NCBI GenBank assembly: GCA_963662175.1
Contig: OY759215.1
Location: 21,875,079-21,939,078, forward strand
Reading direction: 5' to 3'
Length of the DNA: 64,000 bases
Source: Aradus depressus
Lineage: Eukaryota > Arthropoda > Insecta > Hemiptera > Aradidae
Shown piece after piece: positions 56,127-64,000 of this stretch. The notes beneath the pieces are model-generated. The model was not told the origin of the DNA. It saw nothing but the letters and a program-made list of their open reading frames with translations, and did not search any database. The first letter of the stretch is position 1, and the number at the start of each line of letters is the position of its first letter. The translations under genes were made by a program, and so were the position numbers.

Positions 56127-56481
56127 TTAAAGTAAATATAAAAAATAATGAGGATATGATAAATGCTTACTGAAAATATATGAGGCGTAGCAAATCATCA
56201 ACTCTATGAACAGATTTTTTTGAAACTTGGTATATAAGTTTGATTTGGTATGCAGATGAACCCATTTAATTTTTAAGTAGAATTGTTTAATAATTAAGGG
56301 TAGTTAGCTACATCGATTTTTGAAAAAATCAATCGTAAAAAGATACACTCCATCACAAAATTTGTAATAACAAAAAGGTTTCCGGTCAACAAAATACAGA
56401 TAGTGGTAATGATCAGCTTTGGTACAATTTAAATATATTAAAATATGTGTCCAACTCTAAGATTTAATATCTGTTTATAAT

Positions 56482-56640
56482 TAGTTATTGTGACTCATGA
56501 CCGGGTTTAACTACGAGATCATATATCGCCTGCTGGTGGATCTGAGCCAGATTTAATATCTTATATTGCTTAATGGCGCATCCGAAGGACGGCGAGCTCA
56601 AGGTTCTTTCATCTCCCAGATACAATTTTATGACGTAACC
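56482..56640 (-). mobile_element. tRNA-derived SINE, deleted
   Basis: TTAGTTATTGTGACTCATGA and GGCGCATCCGAAGGACGG mark the 3' body; the rest is deleted. Confidence 0.65.
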
Positions 56641-56965
56641 TATTACAATGTTATAGTTTAACAGAAATATAATAATAATAAACTATTTGGAGTGTACAAG
56701 TTGCCCCTGGTGTTGTGTTGACACTATGAGACTGAGACTAGACTAGGTGAAACAGGTGAACGACCTCACTGGAACACAATGTCTATTATATAATAGGGAG
56801 GTGGAGTGAAGTATAGTGGAGCAGGGTAGGATAGAGAGCTGAGCTAGGAGGGGCAAGTACTTGTGAAATCACATCGACCTAGATCCGCCACACTCACCAT
56901 CCCATCCCATCGCTCTCTCTCTACCAGTCTTCGTCACACAAAAATAATTATTTTTTTAAATTTTT
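56641..56965. other. GC-richer unassigned block
   Basis: On minus a strong donor-like site (GGGATGGGATG|GTGAGTGTGG) lies at about 56893, but the acceptor and open frame before it are poor. It may be a non-coding first exon or chance. Confidence 0.25.
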
Positions 56966-57480
56966 ACTTTCTTATACCTATAGTATAAGGAAGTATTTGA
57001 CCATTTTCGCGATGATGACTGTCTGTGTGTATGTGATTGAAAAGTTGTGACCTCTCTATCACAAAAACGATTGTAACTGTGAACTTGAAATTTGGAATGA
57101 AGAGGTCACATTTTCTAACTTAGGACTGATTAGATTTTGGACGAAATCAGACGAAAATTAAGACCACTTTCTTCCGGGACCTAAGTACATTTTACAGATA
57201 CCGCCCTATGTTTATGACCCAATCAAAATTCATTTCAAGCAATAGTTGTAGAGAATAATGAAGTACACAAATTATATGAAATACAATTTTTCACATGACG
57301 CCCGGTTTTCAAGTTACATGCCCAAAACCATAAATGTAGTTTTGAAACACACATTTTTAGACGTTTCCTTGATTTACCCGAAAACGGTTAGTCCTATCGA
57401 AAAATTGATTCTTAGCAAAAATGTTCCTCATAAAATTTCTAATGGTTTATGTATGGTAATTTTTGAAAAATTATAAAAAT
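56966..57480 (+). repeat. Family C repeat, uninterrupted copy
   Basis: ACTTTCTTATACCTATAGTA, GACCATTTTCGCGATGATGA, CTTGAAATTTGGAATGAAGA, CACACATTTTTAGACGTTTC. It serves as the empty-site reference for the foldback at 35773. Confidence 0.8.
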
Positions 57481-57794
57481 TAAGAAAAATATATGTGATG
57501 TGACAATTACAGGATTTTCTTATACCAACAACGCTTACAGATCACTCTCTCTGTCTCTCCCTCCCCTTCTCAAAATCATTTCATATTGTCTCATTGTATA
57601 GCGTTATCTTGAGAGTCCAGTAATGCCAGTATTTTAAGAAGGGGGAGAGAAAGAGAAAGAGAGAGAGAGAGAGAGTGATATGTAAGTGTGGTTGGTATAA
57701 AAAAGGCCTGTAATGGATATAATCTATATATCGTACAATATGTACATAATAACCAAAGATGATCACAATAATTATTGCAATAATAGGTTGGCTA

Positions 57795-58075
57795 TTGGTT
57801 ATTGTGACTCATATCCCGGATTTAACTATTTTCGTCAATCTGGTGGACTTGAGCCCGACTCTGCTATGGTTGTCCAAAACTTTTATTTATCTAGGGTTTT
57901 TAATGAGTAACCGACATAGAACAGGCTCGGGGCCATCGCTTAACACCTCGTGCGAAGGACGACGGACCAAGGTTTTTTCACCTCCCAGATAAAAAACCTA
58001 AGGGCCTCAGCAGAATTTCGGACCCGCGATCTTGAACTTATTAAGCAAGCACGCTATCTGAGCTACTGAAGTCTC
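57795..58075 (-). mobile_element. tRNA-derived SINE, diverged
   Basis: TTGTGACTCATATCCCGG through TAACACCTCGTGCGAAGGAC to the head complement CTTGAACTTATTAAGCAAGC and GAGCTACTGAAG. Confidence 0.7.
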
Positions 58076-58344
58076 CTGCAATAATAAGACAATTTAACTT
58101 GATGGGAGAAGCCAGCACAGCCAGACACTCCCTCGAAAGTTTAAATTACTTACTATCTTCAGATAGAAGATTGCGAGGACACCTCATGTTCAAGCGATGA
58201 GGAGGATTATCAGGATGGGAATGAGAAGGTAGATCTTGTACAAGAGTATTTGAATGGGAAGAAAGGTTTCTGTGTAATGTTTGAAATCAGGATTGGATCA
58301 ATTCATTGACAGACCCGGACTTCTTGGATTTCTTTCATTTGATA

Positions 58345-58545
58345 ATTAAGGAAAAACCTTTAGCATGCCGTCTTTCAAATATTAAAAGATGGTCCCGAGC
58401 CTGTGCGATATCAGATACTCGTTAAAGACCCTTACACTGACTAAACCTGGGTAGGCAACATTTAGGACATCCACAGGAGACTCGTGCTCATGTTCAACCA
58501 GATTGACGAAAGAGGGCTTTGGTAGTAGTAGGCTATATGAGCTTT
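58345..58545 (+). mobile_element. tRNA-derived SINE, 3' body fragment
   Basis: AGCATGCCGTCTTTCAAAT, GATGGTCCCGAGCCTGTGCG, and GGTAGTAGTAGGCTATATGA. Confidence 0.65.
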
Positions 58546-58994
58546 TGTAGTAAAGTTTCTAATATATTGTAATATTTTTTCAACCATTAAAGAGACTAGA
58601 AATTAATCGAATGAAGCCGAAAGCAATAACCCTGGTGTTGATTGCCCAAAAATAAAGAAAAATAAAAGAGAAAAAAAACACACATTTAATTGTCAGACAA
58701 GAGCCAAGATTGTGGACTAACAATTAAAATGTCTTTTAATGATTCTCGACACAAGGTTAATTTTTTTTCAACTACAATGGAGTAGTCCTAGTCTTAAAAT
58801 ACAAATAAATTACAATCAAATATATTTTAGATTAAAAAAAAAATACAAATTAAATCGATTCGCAAAACATAACATCCACACACCCACAATTAGGTTTTCA
58901 TCTACTATAAGCCTGTTCAGGTAACACGACAACGAAGTAAAGGAGCCGAGAGAGGTAGAGATCATTCTACCACTACATCTTACTTGTATTCCCA

Positions 58995-58996
<2 letters not shown>

Positions 58997-59026
<30 letters not shown>
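58997..59026. repeat. Homopolymer G run (30 nt)
   Basis: The longest mononucleotide G tract in the window, in otherwise AT-rich DNA shortly before a family B copy. Confidence 0.9.
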
Positions 59027-59027
<1 letters not shown>

Positions 59028-59074
59028 GCAAGCTAAGATAGTTACCCAAAATTTTAAAAAATCTATCTTTTTTA

Positions 59075-59500
59075 CTTCCCCAGCTACAGTATACGGGAAA
59101 TAATGTAATCGATCAAAAATTCGATGAGGAGTTTTCAACGAAATTTCATACATTTCCAACGTCCTGATTCCAAAAATGAAAAAAAAAAAAAAAATGCTGT
59201 GTGTCTGTGAACACGATAACTCTAGACAGAATGAACGTATCGGACACGAACATTTTGTATATCCAGAAGCCTCCCTATTGATTTTCAGCCAAATCGGTCG
59301 AAGAGAAATGTGTGACCAGAGAAAGGGGTCGACTCAAACACCCTATTAACTGTCGATCAAACAAATGTATCGACACAACATTTAATATGAAGATTCAAAA
59401 GCCACTATGTAAACCAAATATTGAGTTTTAGCCCAAACGGTCAATTGGCTTTTAGTCTATCGGTAATTGATTAATTCTTGATGGGGAAGTACATGAAGAA
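59075..59500 (-). repeat. Family B repeat, near full length
   Basis: CTTCCCCAGCTACAGTATAC, TGTGAACACGATAACTCTAG, GATTTTCAGCCAAATCGGTC, and the end TTGATGGGGAAGTACATG. Confidence 0.8.
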
Positions 59501-60250
59501 CACTGAAAAACCTCCTAAATTTGTTCAAATTGTTGAAATAAAAAGATGCGGTGAATGAAAGGAATAACTTAACTGTCTTATTTATTTTTGTTGTACCGAC
59601 GAATATGAACTAACTGTGAAAAGAATAGAAAAAACTACTCGAAATCAAGTAAGAAAATGATAAATTAATAATGAAATTTGTTGATCATTTGTTCGAAAAG
59701 CTGACATCAACATTTCCTTAATTTCTTAATTCTATAAACAAAGAGAACGAAGCTCCTCACTATTATGAAGCATCAAATTTGATTAAGTTGATAAAATGAA
59801 AAAATTAAGATACGAACAAAAAAAGTGTGGATGAAGCGATTGTTGAGAGGAGATTTTCTTCTGCTTCGTGGCAGTAGAAATTGATTATTGATCCGTCCAT
59901 ATCATCAGCCCTGATGACTGTAGAAATTTTAACAGGCTTCTCCCACTTACATACGACAAGTCATCAAGAATACTCCTCTCCTTCTCTGACATCTAGGAGA
60001 TTTAATTTTCAAAATCAAATTTTCTAGAGTTCTCTGACAACCTTGAAAAGGGTGGCGGAGGGAAGGGGGAAATCAGCAGAATTCAGGCAAACCCCCATCT
60101 TTATGCAATTCACATCGATCCATCTTTTCAAAAGAAACGAAAGTAACTATAGGTGCAAAAAAATAATCCAAATTATCAAGAAATTATTCAAATAAAAATT
60201 AAAAGGAGATGTAGCCATAATGCGCTCATTAAAAAAAAAAATATTCAGAT
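59501..60250. other. Unassigned AT-rich stretch
   Basis: No repeat match or coding signal stands out. Confidence 0.35.
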
Positions 60251-60254
60251 GAGA

Positions 60255-60620
60255 AAAAAAATCGTCGGTGAATCATCAGAAATGTACTTCCCCAGCATAA
60301 ATCAATCACCAAAACCAATCGACTGTTTGGGATAAAAATCAATAGTTGACTTACATAGGGGCTTCTGAATCCTCATACTTAATTTTGAGACGATACATTC
60401 ATTACATCTGAATTTATTAGAGTTTCTGTGTTAAGCCTCCCCTATAATCCGATTTGGCTGAAAATCAATAAGGTTCTTGATACACATATAAAATTTCGTC
60501 CGCATACATTCTTTCTATCGGGAGTTATCGGATTCACAGACATAATTTGTTTTTTCATTTTTGCAATCAGGGAGTAGGAAACAAGAAATTCCAGGTGAAA
60601 AATTATTTATGTAATAAATG
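60255..60620 (+). repeat. Family B repeat, deleted
   Basis: ATCGTCGGTGAATCATCAGA, GTACTTCCCCAGCATAAATC, TTTCTATCGGGAGTTATCGG; the terminal hairpin is replaced by other text. Confidence 0.75.
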
Positions 60621-60692
60621 TATCGATAAGAAATTTTATATGTTGATCCAAAAGTCAAAAAGTTTCCAGAAAAGAGAAATTTGCATTTTAGG

Positions 60693-61610
60693 CAGTGCCG
60701 GATTAAGACTATTCGATGCCCTAAGCATTCTGAGCTTATGGTGCCCCCGCCTCTCTATTGATATGATTAACGTCTTACTTATGTTGGCAAGTTCAATACT
60801 AAAGCTCGAGTGAACAAAACTATTTAAGGGAGAAAATAAGAAAATCAATTTTTTCAAAATTAATTTATTAAAACACTAAATTTCTCTTTCGCCCAAATAC
60901 GCCATTCGTTCGTCATACACGTGCACTCCTGCATTCGACAGAAACTTCTTCTTCCTCAGTATCATCATGATCAGGATTTGATATTTGGTCTTCCATCCGA
61001 AGTTTACGGCAGGTTATGAAAAAAATTATGCTATCTATAAATATTTTTGTATATAAATATTTAACATATTAGTTCCATTTTTATTTAAAAATGATAGCAG
61101 ATTGACAAAAAAATAAAAATAAAATTGAGAAATAATTAACTATTTAAATAAATAACTATTTAAAAAATAGGTTAGGTTAGGTTTTATGACTCATGCTCGG
61201 GCTTTAACTACGAGGTCATATCGCCTACTACCAGAGCGCTCTTTCGTCACTCTGGTGGACATGAGCCCGACTCTACTGTGGGAGTCCTAAATTTTGCCTA
61301 CCCTAAATTTTTATTCATCTAGGGTAGGATTCTTTAACGAGTACCTGACATCGTACAGGCTCGGGACCATCGCTTAACGTCCCATCCGAAGGACGGCGTG
61401 CTTAAGTTTATTTTACCTCCCAGATAAAATAAACTAAGGGCCTCGGTCGGGCTACGAACCCACGACCTTGAGCTCAGAAGTCAAGCACGCATACCACTGA
61501 GCTACCGGCGCCCTCTATTATATTTAAAAAATAGCATTGCGGTCTTGGTGGCCCCGAGATGTGATGCCCTAAACAGTTGCTTACTTTGCTTATAGGTTAA
61601 TCCGGCACTG
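60693..61610. mobile_element. Complete non-autonomous hAT element carrying a SINE
   Basis: The ends are CAGTGCCGGATTAA and TTAATCCGGCACTG, a perfect 14-bp inverted pair of hAT type. An exact 8-bp duplication ATTTTAGG (60685-60692 and 61611-61618) flanks it, as expected for hAT. Sub-terminal GATGCCCTAA appears near both ends (60714 and 61564 regions). Without the SINE and its duplication it is about 554 bp. There is no transposase. Confidence 0.9.
61171..61520 (-). mobile_element. tRNA-derived SINE, full length, with 14-bp TSD
   Basis: On minus: head GGGCGCCGGTAGCTCAGTGG, TGGGTTCGTAGCCCG, complete body, tail AACCTAACCTAACC. TATTTAAAAAATAG is duplicated at 61157-61170 and 61521-61534. It sits inside the hAT element, so it is younger than that insertion. 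This is the best reference copy (~350 bp). Confidence 0.95.
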
Positions 61611-61699
61611 ATTTTAGGCCGCCGCAGGGTATAGGATGGTATACCCGACAGACAGATATTTAGCTGAAGGGAGGAGTGTCGACAATTTTATTTAAGTGT

Positions 61700-61789
61700 A
61701 ACTGTCAGTTCCCACTGAAAACTCCAATTGTCCCCAACTGTCAGTTCCCACTGAAAACTCCAATTGTCCCCCCCCCCCCCCCCCCCCCC
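61700..61789. repeat. 36-bp tandem duplication ending in a 22-nt C run
   Basis: AACTGTCAGTTCCCACTGAA... is present twice (61700-61735, 61736-61771), and the second copy runs into the C tract 61768-61789. Confidence 0.85.
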
Positions 61790-61924
61790 AATACGTCGCA
61801 CGCTCCGTTCCTTGCCTCCTTCATTCTGACAACCCTGATTTAGATCCGCTTTGTCAGCAGCTCCTAGCCTGACTCAGACCAACCCAGACCTCTCACACAA
61901 CTAATATCCTTCAAATACGTCTCT

Positions 61925-62040
61925 TCACTTCCCCAGCTAAACCAAGTATGAGGGAAGTTATATAATTGGTCAAAACTTCGATGTTGAATTATAATAACCA
62001 AAATTTCATATTTTCCGTCGTCCGTTTTTTTTTTTTCTTC
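61925..62040 (-). repeat. Family B repeat, terminal fragment
   Basis: CTTCCCCAGCTAAACCAAGT-ATGAGGGAAGTTATATAATT. The small minus ORF over it is an artefact. Confidence 0.7.
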
Positions 62041-62964
62041 CACCACAAGCCTGATCTCTCCTCCTTCTTATTAAATCGTTGGTCAGTCCCTCCCTAATTG
62101 ACACATATTAGGTAAAGAAAAATATATAATCTGGAAATATGGAGTAAATATGTACGCCAAAGTTATACTCAATATTCTCAGCACACTACCACCTCTGGAC
62201 ATGTTGATTCAACATTCTGATAGGGAAAAACAACAAAACAACAGAGTTGGCACGCACTTTTATTTCTCAATACTTCTTCATTAACCGCAAAAAAAATTCT
62301 GCCTCTACAATGTAAAAATTAAAATTGCACCTCAAAAAAAAAAAAAAAAAACTACATGTAAATTCTAGGAAGTAGATTAGGCAGACCCAAACAACCGTAA
62401 GGAGTTGCGGCTCAGCCTACTCAGCTCCTTACATATGAATTAGGAGAAGGGATCTTTGTGATCGACCTCATTGAGTCCTGTTTTCTTAACTGCCATTCAA
62501 AACATTCATTTCATGCCTTTTCCCATCCTGACAATCCTCCACAAAGACTGAGGCGGTGTTGGCTGAGAGACCTGTTACATTAAAGTAGCTATGAATTATT
62601 TAGGGAGTGCTTGTTGGCACTGGTCAGTTTCTTCCCTCATTCATATTCAGCTCTTCCCGTCCATCTCAGTCTGTCACCAATGCTTGAAAGCGGCTGGCAG
62701 TGCAAGGAGGCATGGGGAATGGAAACTGGAGGAATGAGAATTTTTCATTTTCTTATTTTATTCATTTTTATTTAATATATTTTTATTATCATTTTGTATT
62801 ATTCATTTATCGTTTTTTAAATACATTATTTATTGTTTTGTCCATGTTCTAAACGATTTTATACATTTTTATACGTTTTTCATGTATTCCCTTATTCTTG
62901 AACAAATTGTTCGTTGTTTCACATAATTTTTTATTATTCACAACAAATCACATTTTTTCACCTA
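62041..62964. other. Unassigned stretch with a GC-moderate patch
   Basis: The 62400-62740 patch is not repeated in the window. On minus, TTGCACTGCCAG|CCG opens 18 codons (PLSSIGDRLRWTGRAEYE) to a stop. I see no gene. Confidence 0.3.
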
Positions 62965-62975
62965 TTGTAAATATG

Positions 62976-63710
62976 ATACTTACATATACTTATATTTGCA
63001 GAGATATTGTGAATTACTTAATAAAAACGAAAAAAAGTATGTTTTTTTTTTAAATATTGTCTATTTCACGTAATATATAAAATATATGGGAGTACTTTCG
63101 GTATTGATAGCATCTTCAGCCACGATTTAACAAATAGTATGTTGAAGTTCAACATGTTTACATTCCAAACTGTCCCTTTTTCAGCCTCCAAAGGGTTTTT
63201 CCGTGTCCCTTTCTCCTGTAAAGTCTTAAAACCTGGGAAAACATTAAAAATAAAATTTCCTTTATTATTAATTTTCAATTTGAGACGATTTTGTTTAAAA
63301 ATGTTTTTCAAAGTTTTAAGGCTTTGCAGGAGAAAGGGACAGAGAAAACCCCCGTAGAGGCTGAAAAAAGGACAGAGAAAACCCCCGTAGAGGCTGAAAA
63401 AGGGACAGAGAAAACCCCCGTAGAGGCTGAAAAAGGGACAGAGAAAACCCCCGTAGAGGCTGAAAAAAGGACAGAGAAAACCCCCGTAGAGGCTGAAAAA
63501 GGGACAGAGAAAACCCCCGTAGAGGCTGAAAAAGGGACAGAGAAAACCCCCGTAGAGGCTGAAAAAAGGACAGTTCGGAATGTAAACATGTTGAACTTCC
63601 ACATACTATTTGTTAAATCGTGACTGAAGATAGCAATGGCGAAAGTATACCCATATATTTTGTGAAATAGACAATATATTTTTTTTTAAACAAGTTTTTC
63701 TTTATATTTC
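62976..63710. mobile_element. Penelope-like foldback, family D, with minisatellite in one arm
   Basis: An 11-bp duplication TTGTAAATATG flanks it (62965-62975 and 63711-63721). The one-sided tail lies on the left (TTTGCAGAGATATTGTGAAT). Arms match from AAAATATATGGGAGTACTTT and CATCTTCAGCCACGATTTAA to their complements near 63610-63670. The inner part of both arms holds AAGTTCAACATGTTTACATT-type text, a cleanly inverted AACTGTCCCTTTTTCAGCC, and GGAGAAAGGGAC. Hammerhead-like cores are present but mutated in both arms. Confidence 0.8.
63336..63571 (+). repeat. 33-bp minisatellite, 7 units
   Basis: Unit GGGACAGAGAAAACCCCC-GTAGAGGCTGAAAAA, with alternating GGGAC and AGGAC starts. The left arm of the enclosing foldback has a single complementary unit, so the array expanded after the foldback formed. 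Both strands are open because the unit is 11 codons, giving the repetitive ORFs (KGTEKTPVEAE on plus). Confidence 0.9.
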
Positions 63711-64000
63711 TTGTAAATATGCTTACGTAGTTAATGAGCTCTGTGGACTGGGACAGAAAATTTAAAACATCAAAGAACCTCGAATACATTGCTTTCTCAA
63801 ACCAAATTATTTGCAAATTAAGGGTAATAACAGAACAATAGGCAAATATGCGTCGAATGTTGTCATCTGATCTGTCAAGACCCATAGGATGAATTCCGTG
63901 GAATCAAATCGCATGTCTGCATTTAAACACGAGTATAGATTTCATTCGAGCTATGTAAGGAATGTCACTGTTATACGTTACAGGGCGTGGCAGCCAGCTA

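Noticed and set aside
63066..63623. Overlapping repetitive ORFs on both strands (up to 178 residues)
   Set aside because: They read the 33-bp minisatellite and foldback arms. Openness on several frames at once comes from the unit length.

Overview
This is an AT-rich stretch of animal nuclear DNA, most likely from an insect with a large, transposon-laden genome. The repeat mixture (tRNA-headed SINE with GGTTAGG-type tails, Helitrons, hAT, mariner, Jockey-type LINE, Penelope-like foldbacks) suggests an arthropod. Sap-feeding Hemiptera such as planthoppers or leafhoppers would fit, but I cannot fix the species. There is no bacterial gene organisation, no operon, no CRISPR array and no rRNA. Almost every long ORF is a chance reading of a repeat.

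Host-gene signal is sparse. On the minus strand, short GC-rich blocks at 48870-48920, 48712-48796, 32012-32113, 22994-23185 and 1502-1675 have good acceptor and donor sites. The last three are 102, 192 and 174 bp, all multiples of three, all in phase 2, and join into one open Ser/Pro/Arg-rich reading frame. I read them as exons of one gene with very large introns. A CpG-rich block at 52690-52790 with a CRE, an E-box, two CCAAT boxes and a TGGCAACACTG motif could be its promoter. The product is not recognised.

The rest is nested mobile DNA. The left edge (1-678, minus) is the 5' part of an intact Jockey-type LINE ORF1. A 5'-truncated LINE tail (12572-13320) sits inside an older repeat with a 14-bp target-site duplication (TSD). 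RT, mariner and hAT transposase remnants lie near 21.1-21.4 kb, 5.3-5.6 kb and 53.9-54.3 kb. Non-autonomous Helitrons lie at 7192-7586, 17179-18079 and 29376-30026, with a further 3' end at 56126. A complete non-autonomous hAT element (60693-61610, 8-bp TSD) carries a full SINE with its own 14-bp TSD.

Two repeat classes dominate. Family B is about 650 bp, has hairpin or inverted ends and is internally periodic; it occurs in more than 20 full or partial copies. The tRNA-derived SINE occurs in about 20 copies. Foldback insertions at 3275-3997, 22670-22897, 35773-36082, 52056-52265 and 62976-63710 carry 11-13 bp TSDs, one-sided tails and inverted copies of a hammerhead-like CTGANGA...GAAA motif. 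They resemble Penelope-like element termini. The nesting gives a relative age order: family B and family C are oldest; LINE, foldbacks and Helitrons inserted into them; SINEs inserted into foldbacks and hAT.
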